Positions 46,090-57,915 of a stretch of 64,000 bases of DNA are shown here, in pieces. Made by a program: the position numbers and the translations under genes. Every line of letters begins with the position of its first letter. The first letter of the stretch is position 1. Location of the stretch: assembly GCA_014155875.1 (NCBI GenBank), contig JACEFZ010006306.1, forward strand, positions 1 to 64,000. The letters are read 5' to 3'. The notes beneath the pieces are model-generated. The model was not told where the DNA came from. It saw only the letters and a list, made by a program, of their open reading frames with translations, and searched no databases. Origin of the DNA: Cepaea nemoralis. Its lineage: Eukaryota > Mollusca > Gastropoda > Stylommatophora > Helicidae.

Positions 46090-47827
46090 TGGCTACTAAT
46101 AAAAGAAAATTGGACTCCGAGTGCAACGTTTTTAATGAAGATGGGGAGTAAAGTACTTCTTTGTGGAAACAAAGGACCAGAAAACCAATTGTGTAATATG
46201 CAGCGAAAGTGTTGCCGTTTTGAACGATTACAATCTTCGGCGTGAGTACAAAACAAAACATCTATCAACACAAAGAAATCTCTTCACCAGAAAGCTTGCT
46301 GAGAATGAATCTGTCACTAGTACAAGTTACAAAATAGTGCATAAGATGGCAGAACGAGGAAAACCGTTTCTGATGGCAACTTCACCAAAGAGTGTATGAT
46401 GGAAGCAGCAAACGACTCGCGTTCTGAGAAAGCCGATTTGTTTTGAACTATCAGCCTTTCGACAAGTTCAGTTGTGCGAAGAAGAGAAGAACTTGCAGAG
46501 AATATAGTGCTACAGATACTCGAGAAAACTAGGTATTTGTTGTGTTATTCTCAGGCGCTGGATGGGTCTACTGATTTCTCTAGTATGTCACAACGTCTCG
46601 TGTTCATTCGTGGTGTCAATTTGGACTTTCAGATAACGAAATAGTTGGCATCCGTTTGCAACATGCATGAAACAACACCCGGAAAAGACATTTTCATGGA
46701 AGTGCAAAAAGTTTTACAAGACTATAATCTTCAGTGGAATCACCTTCAAGGTGTTACATTTGATGTAAGAAAAAACATGGCTGGAGTGAGGAAGGGTATG
46801 CTGGGGCAGATCAGGACTCAGTTTGAATATTTGCAAATTCCGTGTGCTCTGTTCATACACTGCAGCATATATCAGCTCGCACTCTGTGAGAAAGACTTAG
46901 ATATTTATTGTGTACTTAAATCAGTCATTTCTGCTGCGAACTTCATCTGGGGACATGCACTTAATCACCGTTATTTCCAGGCATTTCGTGAAGACATTGA
47001 TTCTGAATTATGTGACTTGCCTTATCACACATCGGTGAGGTGGATCAGCTGTGGTAAAGTCCTGTTTCGTGTTAACAAGCTTCGAAATGAAATAGATGTC
47101 TTCCTCTCTGAAAAAGATAGAGCTGGTCCACAGCTGTCATAACCTACCTGGCTGTAAAACTGTCATTTTTGGTCGACACCACATCCCACATGAATGAACT
47201 GAATTTGAAACTTCGGGGAAAGTATAACCTCGTCTGTGATCTCTACAGAATCATCAAAGGATTTCGGAGAAAGCTGTCATTGTTTGAAGCGCAACTGGAA
47301 GGAGAAAACCGTTATCATTTTCACTGTTTCAAAGAGTTTTGCTCTACAATCGCCGAGGTTGTTAACATCGATTTCCGAAAAAAATTATTCGTGACTTGAA
47401 GAAGCATTTCTGGGAGAGATGTTCAGATTTTGACAGAATTGAGAGTGACATTTCTATGTTCCAGATGCCGTTTTAATGTAACCTAGATTATGTGCCAGTT
47501 GAACTACAGTTGGAGCTCATTGATTTGCAAGCAAATGACTTGTTGAAAGAGAAGCACAGGGATGGAAAACTTGTTGAATTTTAGCGCTGCTAACCTGATG
47601 TTGAGTTTCCGAAACTGAAGAAATGTGCCGATGGTATGGCATCAGTGTTTGGAACAACTTATGTCTGTGAGCAATCATTTTTAAAAATGAAGTATGTGAA
47701 GTTAACACATCGAACGAGATTCACTGAAAAACATTCAAAAGCAATTTTCTTGATTGGATGCAACAATTTCAAACCAAGCAATGATGATATCTTGAAAGCC
47801 AAATATCAGTTTCACAAATCACACTAA
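46090..47827 (+). pseudogene. hAT transposase, BED finger type (GTF2IRD2/ZBED-like)
   Basis: Cut-and-paste transposase remnant in about six frames. The BED zinc finger reads YFFVETKDQKTNCVICSESV, then YNLRREYKTKH (the first zinc His position is changed). The DDE domain shows ALDGSTDFS (first Asp), FIRGVN, VTFDVRKNMAGVRKGM (second Asp) and ALFIHCSIYQLALC (46645-47142). The carboxy-terminal dimerisation region reads FGTTYVCEQSFLKMKYVKLT and RTRFTEKHSKAI (47636-47827). Similar proteins are usually named general transcription factor II-I repeat domain-containing protein 2-like. Stops at 46152, about 46645 and 47140, and frameshifts, make it inactive. Confidence 0.87.
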
Positions 47828-47970
47828 CCTATTTTTCTGCTTAGTTTGTGAGATTCGGATATATGCACACTAGATCTGATGTAACTATCTTTTTGCCTAC
47901 GTCGCCTTCTTTGATTACTTTTTTTTAGTAAGTAAATATGTTAGTTGTCTTTGTTGGTTTGTTTGTTATT

Positions 47971-48035
<65 letters not shown>

Positions 48036-48045
48036 TGTGTGTGTG
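47971..48045. repeat. (TG)n microsatellite
   Basis: About 36 TG units with one GGT interruption, inside the hAT element after the transposase. Confidence 0.96.
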
Positions 48046-48144
48046 TCGCACACCACTCACGCATGATTAACTTATTTATTCGGATGTTTTCCCTAGAGCT
48101 TCGTTCTGACTTGCAAGTATTGTTAACGTTAGTTGCGTATCCTT

Positions 48145-48370
48145 TACTTGACGTTTGCAGTCAACACCAGCATTCTTTGCTGTTGTTGATGTCTTGACAA
48201 GTTTACATTCAGTAGTTTGCCATTGCTTTCTGAACAACTGCCGCCCATACCATAGAGTAAAATACCAGCGCAACGCCATCTGCTGCCGAATCGCGCGCTG
48301 CTGTGTTTTGAACGCGGGCATACTGGATTACGAACCACGTCTGTGAGACCTTCGCCACGGAGACGGCGCA
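48145..48370 (-). mobile_element. SINE-2 copy e, inside the hAT element
   Basis: Minus-strand match: 'agtagtttgccattgctttc', 'gtgttttgaacgcggg' (B box complement) and 'gtctgtgagaccttcgccac'. It was inserted after the hAT landed or travelled with it. Confidence 0.8.
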
Positions 48371-49246
48371 AGTATTGTACAGAACGGGTATGCGGCCCGC
48401 GCTCGTCATTTTGCCAGTTATCCGGCCCGAGGTGAAAGAATTTTGTAACCCCTGTCCAAAAACAACAACCTCAAGCGACTCAGAATAATTTGAGAAAGCT
48501 ACATCCACTAAACCACACTTACTACCCAACAGTGAACTGAATGATCGTGTAAAAATTTGAATTTACCGAAGAACGAGGAGGAGCTTTTGGGTTCAGATTG
48601 CAACAGTGGAATCTCCTGGCAAAAGATGTTAGAATGTATGTGTTTAGGAACCATCAGAAGCCGCTTATTACATTCTTTTTCATAGAGGGAGACCTTTCTG
48701 TGTGCCACAATATTTCTGGTTTAATGGCAGCCGTCAAAATCAATTACAAACCGGAAGAGTGGAGACTTTTCATGGAGTCATCCAAGACGAGTCTTAACGC
48801 TGTTTTGTTGAATAATGGTAATGTGTTACCGTCAATTCCATTTGGTCACACAGTTAATATGAAAGAAACTTATGAAAACATTAAGCAGCTTTTGAAGTGC
48901 AGAAATCACGATCATCATCATTGGTCAAATTGCAGTGACTTGAAAGTGGTTGCTCTTTTGCTTGAACCTCAGGGTCGATACGCCATATACTGTTGCTTTC
49001 TCTGTGAATAGGATAGCCGTGCACGAATTGACCATTACATCGGAAAACATTGGCCAATCAGGCAGTCATTGCAGCCTGGCAGTAAGAACGTTGAGAACCA
49101 AGAACGTGCCGTCAGCAGCAAGATCGTGTTGCCACCCTTGCACATGAAGCTGGGTCTCATGAAAAACCTTGTCACGGCAATGGAGAAAACAGATGCGTTT
49201 TTCAAATATCTCATCAGAAAATGTCTAAGACTGAGTGAAGTTAAAA

Positions 49247-49247
49247 T

Positions 49248-49335
<88 letters not shown>

Positions 49336-49343
49336 GAGAGAGT

Positions 49344-49385
<42 letters not shown>
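49247..49385. repeat. (GA)n followed by (GT)n
   Basis: 'gatagatagataga' into about 40 GA units with one GC slip, then about 20 GT units. It truncates family X copy 2. Confidence 0.96.
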
Positions 49386-49386
<1 letters not shown>

Positions 49387-49684
49387 CGCAAATACTCTGA
49401 ATCATTTTATCTCAGAATAAATATCATACACTTATATTATTTTGGCATTTAGTTGTATCAATTCCCTGCAAAGATGACAGTGTAGATTTAACTTCTCTTC
49501 ATTGACTTGGGGACGCAAATTACAAATATCTCTGAACTCGTAGTGGGTTCACCCGATGGCGGGAGAAACTGTAAAGCTAATCCACACAATTCGGCCAAGA
49601 GCTACTAGAAGTTGTGTGTATGGACTATGCTTGAGTTCAAAGCAAGTGAGAGCAAAAATAAATCTGTGATTGACCTGGCAAGGG

Positions 49685-49978
49685 TGCAGAAGCGGTCATT
49701 CAATCTGCATACTGTAATCACCAAATCTCTGTCCACTAACACTGACAGAAACGGCCATTCAAACTGCAAACTGTAATCACAAAATCTCTGTCCACTAATA
49801 CTGACAGAAGCGGTCATTCAAACTGCAAACTGTAATCACCAAATATCTGTCCACTAACACTGGCAGAAGCTGCAGTTCAATCTGCAAACTGTAATCACCA
49901 AATCTCTGTCCACTAACACTGACAGAAGTAGCCATTCAAACTGCAAACTGTAATCACCAAATCTCTGTCCACTAACAC
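49685..49978. repeat. 59-bp minisatellite within Z
   Basis: Five imperfect tandem copies of a 59-bp unit containing 'attcaaactgcaaactgtaa' and 'tcaccaaatctctgtccact'. The other Z copies have a single unit. Confidence 0.9.
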
Positions 49979-50090
49979 CGGTCGATCAGAAAGCAATGGC
50001 AAACTACTGAGCGTAATCTTTCCTAGAAATCAACAATCAGCTTAAAGATGCTGATGTTGACATGATTTCCTGTAAAGGATATGTAAAAAA
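49979..50090 (+). mobile_element. SINE-2 copy f (5'-truncated)
   Basis: Only the 3' body: 'gatcagaaagcaatggcaaa', 'ctactgagcgtaatc', 'tttcctgtaaaggatatg'. Confidence 0.8.
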
Positions 50091-50424
50091 TAAATGTTAT
50101 AAGTTATAATAGGATATAATACTATTCAACATAAGGGAAATAATTAAAATGGGACTTTTTGCTTTAATATCATTGTTTATTATTTTTCATGTAATAAAAC
50201 ATAATTACTGGGAAACTTTAAGAAACATGCATTTGTATTTGCAATCCTGCAAGCTCAAGGCACAAGTTTATTTTATTTAAAACAACCTCGTCATATAATT
50301 TTAATTCTTCAATACGTTATGGTTAATATTCTAAAGCATTTTGACTCCTAATAAATATCGTACATTTTTGTTATTTTACAATAACGGAGCATATATTGGA
50401 GAGTCTTGTTAGCCTATTTATGGC

Positions 50425-52155
50425 AGGCACATAAACGTGTGCCTTTTAACCTGAACTAAATTAGGATAGCAATGGTTTAGTGAGTTAGTAGTTAACGATC
50501 TAGGGTAACTGATTGTCTGGTCTTAGCACAAACTCATGGTCAACAAGGAAATATTTGGAACTAACTACGATCCTTATATTATTAGCATATCAATTAAAGG
50601 AGCGGCTGGCCGAGTGGCTAAAACGCCGGACTCTCATTCGGGAGACCCGGGTTCGATCCCTCGGTAAGGTGTGGGATTTTTTTCTGTCGGGGGCAAAAAG
50701 AAAATCCTAACCTGCACAGTTCGCGGCGACTGCACTAGCCAGGCGGCCTATATTCCTCAGGCTCAAAGACCCCTCTGCCATACACCGCAAGGTACTATAT
50801 TGGCAGTAAATGACATTTAAATGACAGTTTTATCACTTAAACTTGTCACCTTGCCATACACTCGGTCTCGAATACAAATAGTGTTACTATCTGCCAGTTA
50901 TACAAGTACTCACGTTCTGTCCTTCTGCCTACCTAACTTTCGTAATTCACGTCTAGAAGAATGAAATACTTACTAAACGGCTACCATATCAATTTTTGAT
51001 TCTCGACCGTGGTGTGCACTTCCTGTTGTAGACTTTTGAGGATGTTTTCTTTGGACAGATAGGGGTGGGATCTTCTGCAAAGTGCATTGCTGCAGGATAT
51101 TATGCTTTCCACACTGGTTAAATTAATTAGTTCTATCACCACCCAAATAAATATTATTATTATCAACATCATCATCATCCCCTTGCCATGAATGTCGTAA
51201 GAGGAAACTAATGATTGCTGGCGTGAGATTGTCTATTCCATCTTTTCGTAAACTTTAGGAAGAAAGTCTAATCAACCTCACACAGGGCTTGACGTGTGTT
51301 CCTTGAGGCCTATGATAAATTACCAGCCTGAAGCTGACCACGTCATCCAGCGGGTGCCGATTAGTCTACGAAATATGGGTCCAGCCCCATGTGCACTGTG
51401 ACATAACTATGTTAGAGGGTCATTGTTTAACTTAATATGATCCATTAGGAGATGCATGACAGAAGAAGAAGAAGAACAATCGACAGTTGATAGGTTATGA
51501 GGTCTATAATTTTTTTCGTCTATAATTCTCTGTGCCCCAGAAGACTTCCTGATCCATGATTTAGTCTAGATTGTCCCGGAAGCCCTGTAAAATTGTTAAA
51601 ACACTTCCATAACGGATTGGAACACATGACAAACAAGTCGGCAGCTAAGCGTACTAGTCACTGCTCTAGCGTGGGCTCCACAATTATCATGTGTCCATGT
51701 GTAGATTATACAACATTGTGTTACAATTTTAGCAACAGTAAAATTATAATGGGAAATAATACTATTCAACATATGTAAAATAATTTAAATGGGACTTTTC
51801 GCTTTAATATCATTGTTTATTATTTTTCATGTAATAAAACATAATTACTGTGAAACTTTAAGAAACACGCTTTTGTATTTGCAATCTTGCATGCTTAAGG
51901 CACAAATTTAATTCTTTAAAGCAACCTCTTTATATCACTTTAATTCTTCACTACCTTATGGACAATATTCTAAAGCATTTCGTCCCCTAATAAATATCAT
52001 ACATGTGTGTTATTTGTCATTTAATTACAGTTATTATTTTGTTAAAATACTGTCAGTATTTTTATGGCAGGCACATAAACGTATACCTTTCAAATGGAAC
52101 TAAATTAAGATAGCAATAGATGTGGTTTAGAGAGTTAGTAATTAACCATCTAGGG
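50425..52155. repeat. R unit 10 (near-complete) and start of the next
   Basis: Complete R order between hairpins 50425-50444 and 52069-52088. The distance is about 1,644 bp, or about 1,400 bp after removing SINE-1 and its duplication. The next unit starts, then is cut in 'accatctaggg' by hAT copy 2. Confidence 0.83.
50599..50830 (+). mobile_element. SINE-1 copy 2 (tRNA-derived)
   Basis: Nearly identical to copy 1 over its full length, including A and B boxes. Target duplications are TATCAATTAAA (50588-50598) and TATCACTTAAA (50831-50841), one mismatch. The R sequence is restored when it is removed. Confidence 0.92.
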
Positions 52156-53305
52156 CAGTGTCACCAAACTACGGCTCGCGGGCCGGATCCCGCACGCGAC
52201 GTCAGTTCACCAGTCCCGCCGACGTTACTTGAATTTACTTGATAAAACGCATGGAACACAAGACGTTGTGATACAACTTAAAGTTAAATATATTATGTTT
52301 AGAATACTAGGAGATCTTCACACATGCGGAGACCTCCTGGCTACTATGTGCCTTAAATTTACCATTTTCAATTTTAAAATATTGTATCTAGATTTTCTTG
52401 TTTATTGTAATATTTGCTTATTTCCGGCTACTCCAAGTCATTCCCCGGCTCGTGGTAGCTCCGCCTACGCTCTGACGTTAGCATGGTTTTCATGGCAACA
52501 CACACAATCACTCATCTATTCCGCTCACAGATGCATCCGGCTGTCAACACAGGTCAGACGCTCCGGAAATATTTACTTCTTTTTTACCTGTCATCCATTT
52601 TATTGGTATTTAACAAGGATTTCTTTGCTTGACAGTGATAGGTAAGTAAATTACAAGTGTGAATAGAGGCAATAAAGTAACACACATAGCTGAACATGCC
52701 ATAGAAGACTTGTGTTATTATGAAAATATTATACCCAGCTCAGAAATATTCCCCGATCAAGGTGTTAATCGATCTGGTCTCTTAGGCCAGTGTTTTTCAA
52801 CCTTTCTGCTGGAGCGGATCCTTCCGCACATGTTTACGTTTCTCAAGGAACTATGTGTGGTGATCCAAGTGTCTGTCCTACTATATGTAATAAATCAGAT
52901 AGGCAGAAATGTTGCATTTAGGCAATTTCGATCTGTTTAGGCGGAACACCTTGCTGTCGTAGCTTCACCGGTAACCCCTAGTCCTCTGATTTTGTTGTTT
53001 CAATAGGATTTTAATTATGTTTCTAATGCAATGCCTTTTTCATTTTCAGATCCCGTTTCTTTCACATTTCATTATGGCTACTAAGAAAAGAAAAGTGGAC
53101 GCCGAATGTCGCGTTTTCAATGAAGAATGGGGAGTAAACTACTTCTTTGTGGAAACAAAGGACCAGAAACCTAGTTGCGTAAAATGCAGCGAAAGTGCTG
53201 CCGTTTTGAAAAAGTAAAATCTTCGGTGTCACTATGAAACGAAAGATCTATCAACATATTCAAAGTCTTCTGGAAAGTTATTCTCTGAGAAATATGAGTC
53301 CATGA
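52156..53305 (+). mobile_element. hAT copy 2, left part
   Basis: Begins CAGTGTCACCAAACTACGG, close to the hAT copy 1 end, and stays collinear with 45189-46340. The frame at 53017-53217 gives the BED finger part NYFFVETKDQKPSCVKCSES, and after a stop CHYETKDL. All sequence after about 53305 is replaced by another insertion, and the right end is not seen in the window. Confidence 0.85.
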
Positions 53306-53768
53306 AACTTATATAACAAAGTCCGAATGGAAAGGACTAACTGACTCAGTTGGTTAAATACAAATGGAGTTTTATTTCATTTTGATGGCCACTACAAGAA
53401 TCTTGTTACAATTCCAGAATCAGGGTGACTTCTTTCTTCTAGTCTAAGATGTTTACTGACTGCCCTAACAACAAACTACGTCACGACTTGAGCATCTCTG
53501 TCCTCATCCCATCCTGATGCTCAAGCGTGCTATAGCTTTGCACACCTAACTAATACATTCTGCTACACCTTCCTATGTTTTGAAAAGACTTTTTACATTC
53601 AAAATGTCTTTACTCCTAATCCCTCTATTCTATACCCTCTCTTTCCTCTCACAATTCCTCTAAACTGTCCCAAACTAACTCTATTTTATGCAAATATGTA
53701 ACTCTTCCCCCTGTCATAAAGTAAACCACTATGTACTTCTTCTTCGTTTCTGACTCTTCATAACTTGT

Positions 53769-54340
53769 CAGCGTGTTGGATGTCTAGGTATCTGAGCTCG
53801 GGCTCAAACAGGCAACAATAACTCCGTTAAATATAATATATAACATTTATTGTATGTAGGCATACAGTGCGTTGGCGCAGTGGGTTTAACAAGCCCGCAC
53901 TGAGTTGCATATCACAGAGGTTTAACTTCATCACAGATGGTTATCACAAACATTCTAAGCAAACTATCTAGCATATGTCTATGAACCCAAATACACATGG
54001 GTCTAAAACTATTGAGTCCCTCTAAGGCAGGCCCTGTTGCCTCTCCGATGGTCCGTCTGTCTCTGCCGGTTCACACGTGTCGCAATCCGACACGGGTGGT
54101 AACTCTGTTCGAGTTCCTCGTGGACCCCGCATTAGGCGGGCCACATCAGTGTCCACGGGACAGTGGACTCACTGACCAGTCCTTCGAGAAGGTTCTGGAT
54201 TACTCTGGCCTTCGAGGGTCTTACTTCTTTCCCTTGGGCGGGAGTTGTAGCCCTTGGATCATATCTATTAACTCATGTTGGTTTACCGGATAATGTGGAT
54301 AATGTGAGGCTGTGACAGGAGTCCCCCCTCTCCCCTGATT
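53769..54340. repeat. Repeat Y copy 2 segment
   Basis: Starts TGTCAGC like copy 1 and shares 'caggcaacaataa', 'ttattgtat', 'gagtccctct.aggcaggcc', 'gttcctcgtggaccccgc' and 'gcgggccacatcagtgtcca' with 9040-9480. The two copies diverge after about 54340. Confidence 0.75.
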
Positions 54341-56028
54341 TGATGGGTTGTTATAGGGTAATTAGTTCTGCACTAATTCTGTCACAGAATCACATAAAGA
54401 CGGTACTTGTAGTTTGGTGGACAGTAACTTGGTAACCTACATACTGGCATTAACACTCATGTATTCTCCCATACACCCTTCTCTGATTTGGTGAAGAGAT
54501 CTCTCTCTCTCTCATGTGTCCTTAAAATGCTTATCTGACCGAAGTTACGTGACGCTTACTAGTTGTGTCTACAACCCGTCCTTCTCAAAGTATCCTACTG
54601 ATACCAAGATAATTAAACTCTGTATTAAAGAGGAATAACAAGACAAAAGTCTTGGCTAATTAAGTACACCTTCAAATCTTGTTCCGTGTGTGCATTTCAA
54701 TACACTTTTACTCTCGTATGTTGTATAATGCTAAATATGTAGTTACGTTGTTATTTTATCCCATCTGACTACATGTGTACCTGTTGGCTTGTTCACAAAA
54801 TGGAGAAGAGCAGGAATAAGTAAACTGGAAGATCATACAGTTTGCAAGTTACAACAGTAAGTTGGAAGGTTATATTTCACAAGAACAGTGCAATGAGAAT
54901 TAATATGTCAAGACAGTGAGAAAGTAGTACTGTAATAACACCGTTGCGTATAAGAATTGCAATAACAGTATAATAGTTACACCGACAGAATGCACCTTAC
55001 GCGCAAAACTGCACTATATTAAACACAGCACAGTGCTATCAAAGAGTTCTGAACAACGAACATTAAAAGAGATTATAAGATATTTAAGAACATTATATTT
55101 AGAACAAATGTGTGACACTTATAGCTTTGATGTTACCTTGGAAAAGAAGATAAACAATAGACACAAGCCATAAAAAACGTTTGACACCATGGTCGATATG
55201 GAATATACTTATAACCATCATAGTAGGCATTGAGAGTCTGAGAAACACTGCGCTGTCACATTAAGCTATTAACAGATTAACATTTCACAGTAACTGATCG
55301 TTGGAATCTGCTCAGGAGTTATTAATTGTTTATTCTCGCAACTCCATTGCTGAAGTAATACATTAATAACGATTTGTGGGTTGAATTGTTACATACCCCA
55401 CATTATCGAGGAACTCCGAAACAGAAGACATTATATACGAATTATCCTATCAGAATTTGGGGACAGAGCAGAGCAGTATACAAGAGCAGTCAGAGATATA
55501 TATCGTATACTGAACATGACAACGTTGAGGAGCGTGGGTCACCGGTAAATTTCGGAGGTACACTTTTATAATCTGTGGAAAACGAACATACTACTTTGTA
55601 ATGAACGACACTACTCCCAAACCTTGTCCCTCCACATAACCCTTTCAGGACATTTTTCCTCACTGACACTGCCCCACAATATTCCCGCACTCAACCTTCA
55701 CTATTTCAACCTTATATTATGATGCCGTTATTGGATACTAGACTCACATTGCGCCGTCATACCAAGTGAGCAGGGATTTACTAACGACATTTCAGTCGTC
55801 ACGGACACCTCACTGGCATAGGATCAACGGACCGAAGTTTCTGCACATAATATCGCATTCTTTATCGCCAACACTACATATGGGACATTACGGAGACACT
55901 ACACACGTCATCATAGAGGAATAGAAGGACGGATAAGACAGCACACACCAGTCTACTGTGGGTATCGTTACAATCATATACCCAAATTTAACTCAAAGTT
56001 CGACGGATGCACCATAACCGACTAGGTT

Positions 56029-56268
56029 TTGTCAGTCGGACACAGACCGCGTGGTCTAGGTGCTGGTGTAAGTGCATTACACCATCGTGTCAATTTACCT
56101 GATATTGTGTTTCGAGGAGAACCTCCATTAATTGTCGACTGCAGAAAACGAATATATTCGAGCATTTGGAACAGTCGAGCATGGAATGGACATTTGGAAA
56201 TTTGTAGAAGACACCGACACCGCAATTTTCTTAAGGCCAGTACCTGTTGTAATTGTCAAGTGGTGTGA
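56029..56268 (+). other. Short open frame, unknown
   Basis: 79 codons with a Cys/His-rich end (HLEICRRHRHRNFLKASTCC). Another frame of the same stretch reads EYIRAFGTVEHGMDIWKFVE. I recognise neither. May be a remnant of the surrounding element. Confidence 0.25.
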
Positions 56269-56991
56269 CATTGATTTTTTTTAAAAAGTTTAATAAGGTG
56301 TATTTTCAATTATGTCAAAATTTATTATAAATTAACAACCGTTTGTTTTGTATGATAAGTCAGTAGTATGTTATGTTGAATCTAAGTCTGAAAGTATTTG
56401 TTGTCGTGTTGAAACATTGATTGGTATTTTCGTCCCTCGTTAATCGTCTACCGTGACTATTAATTATCTAGTGTCATATGTATATATTTTTATATTCTCA
56501 CATTATTCATGTGGTTTACATATATTTCATTCAGTATAAGAGTATCGTAATTGTGAGTAATATATAAAGTGTTTATCGTGTTGTCACTTAAATTTCAAGA
56601 TTAATTTTGTCTTTTATGAATGAAACTATGTACTTTTATCTTACTTCAATCGTCTTTTGTCAGTATTAGTGTTGGTCCGCTGTACTTATATATTTATATT
56701 CCTTATATTGAACATATTTTCCCATAATTATTTTTGTGGCTTACATATGTCACGGTTCGTATAATTATCGTATATTTTGAGTGATATATTCTTAGGTGGT
56801 CGTCAACGTGACAGTATTCGTGTTAATTAAGTTGATATTTCGGGTCGACGTTGATACCACAGGACTTATTATTTAAGTCAATAACTACTCCGTTCCGCGA
56901 AGAACCTTATTGCAAATCTGTCGAGTCTTTTCTTCTCTTGCCACTTCGCTATTTATTTCAGCTAGATAGCTCATTTTACAGGTAGGACAAG

Positions 56992-57915
56992 ATGTCTACA
57001 CTACAAGAAATCATGGAATTCGGTGAGAAGACTTGGTTAACTGGTGCTGAACTTAGGAGTTGGGCTAAACATGAGTTCAGTGAGCATCAAAAAGAAGAGA
57101 AACAACGTCAGAAGGAGGAGCGACAGGAACGACTAGCAACAGAGAAAGAAACCAAACAACTGCAGATGGCTCTTGAGAGAGAACTCAAAGAAAAAGAGAT
57201 GGCTATCAAACAAAATGAGATAATTTTGCAACGTGAAAAGATATCTGCAATGAGGAGAGAGATGGAAGAAAGACAGATAACAGGAGAGGCAGAATTAAAG
57301 GCAAGACAATTAGCCGTAGAGACAGAAATCAAGCAAAAACGACTCGCACTTCAAGAGGAGAATCTTGCAAAGGAAACAATTTGGAAGGAGCGAATGAGGA
57401 AACAAAGACAAATGTATGAAATAAAAGAAAGTAATCACACAGGTAAAGTATCTGCTACAATAGTGAAAGAACCGAACGCCAGAGATTTCGTTCAGAAAAT
57501 AACTATCGAACACAAGTTTAACGAAACACTTCCAAGTACAAATGCCCAAATTGACACAACACAAGAAGAAGAAGAAGAAATTAAAGAAGAAAACACGCAA
57601 ACAGAACAGGGTACATCAACTGTAGACATACGTGATAACACAACGGTAAATAATTGCGAATTGTACAAAGTCAACGAACCCAAACATGAAGAAATAACTG
57701 TTGTTACAAAACAAATCAAACATGATTACATGTTTCTCAATGACATTTTTGTTAAAAATCCCAAAAACAGAATGAAAGTTACACGCACTCAGTACAAACA
57801 TGTTACAGCGTATGCATTACAGAAGATACACAAGACTGAAGACAATAACATTGTTTCAATCAATACAATGTACAAATATTGGCATGAGTGCAGAAGAGAG
57901 ATTTTACAGGTTTGA
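56992..57915 (+). CDS. 307-residue coiled-coil protein, Gag amino-terminus-like
   Basis: Intact frame from ATG 56992 (context 'acaagATGtc') to TGA. Residues about 8-35 read EFGEKTWLTGAELRSWAKHE. Then comes about 120 residues of highly charged helix (KEEKQRQKEERQERLATEKE and similar) predicted to be a long coiled coil. An acidic linker (TQEEEEEIKEEN) follows, then a less charged end with FLNDIFVKNPKNRMKVTRTQ and TMYKYWHECRREIL. The start pattern and the charged helix parallel the gag of the LTR element at 28546 (ETGEGMGFTGTALTEYIQGI). I infer an amino-terminal Gag segment of a related retroelement, but no capsid, zinc knuckle or pol follows. A host gene exon is the alternative. Confidence 0.5.
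   Translation: MSTLQEIMEFGEKTWLTGAELRSWAKHEFSEHQKEEKQRQKEERQERLATEKETKQLQMALERELKEKEMAIKQNEIILQREKISAMRREMEERQITGEAELKARQLAVETEIKQKRLALQEENLAKETIWKERMRKQRQMYEIKESNHTGKVSATIVKEPNARDFVQKITIEHKFNETLPSTNAQIDTTQEEEEEIKEENTQTEQGTSTVDIRDNTTVNNCELYKVNEPKHEEITVVTKQIKHDYMFLNDIFVKNPKNRMKVTRTQYKHVTAYALQKIHKTEDNNIVSINTMYKYWHECRREILQV

Larger units (their letters stand above)
45189..48454 (+). mobile_element. hAT DNA transposon, 3,266 bp, with ends and target duplication
   Basis: Terminal inverted repeats begin CAGGGGTTACCAAACT at the left and CAGGGGTTACAAAATT (inverted) at the right. The 8-bp target duplications are TCCTAAAC (45181-45188) and TCCAAAAA (48455-48462), six of eight identical. The insertion point in family X is confirmed by comparison with copy 1. 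Contains a decayed transposase, a (TG)n run and a SINE-2 copy. Confidence 0.9.
45044..49250 (+). pseudogene. Family X ORF copy 2, split by a hAT transposon
   Basis: Pieces 45044-45188 and 48463-49250 align collinearly with family X copy 1. The amino-terminal part has ETFSAASTNEEGA. After the hAT insertion come LNDRV.., FGHTVNMKETYENIKQLLKC, HDHHHWSNCSDLKVVALLL, YCCFLCE, then DSRARIDHYIGKHWPIRQS, LPPLHMKLGLMKNLVTAMEK and FFKYLIRKCLRLSEVKM. It is better conserved than copy 1 in 48598-49260: one frame runs from 48598 to 49011, and a stop falls after YCCFLCE. It ends in (GA)n, so the carboxy terminus is lost. Function unknown. Confidence 0.72.
49386..50424. repeat. R end + Z copy 3 + R end
   Basis: 49386-49480 is the end of an R unit ('taaatatcatacacttatat', 'gttgtatcaattccctgc'). 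49480-49980 is Z ('attgacttggggacgcaaat', 'ctgtccactaacact'). After SINE-2f, 50090-50424 is again the last part of an R unit, ending at the hairpin. Confidence 0.7.

Noticed and set aside
49685..49978. Possible CRISPR-like array
   Set aside because: The 59-bp units are contiguous and imperfect with no unique spacers, and the setting is an animal genome.
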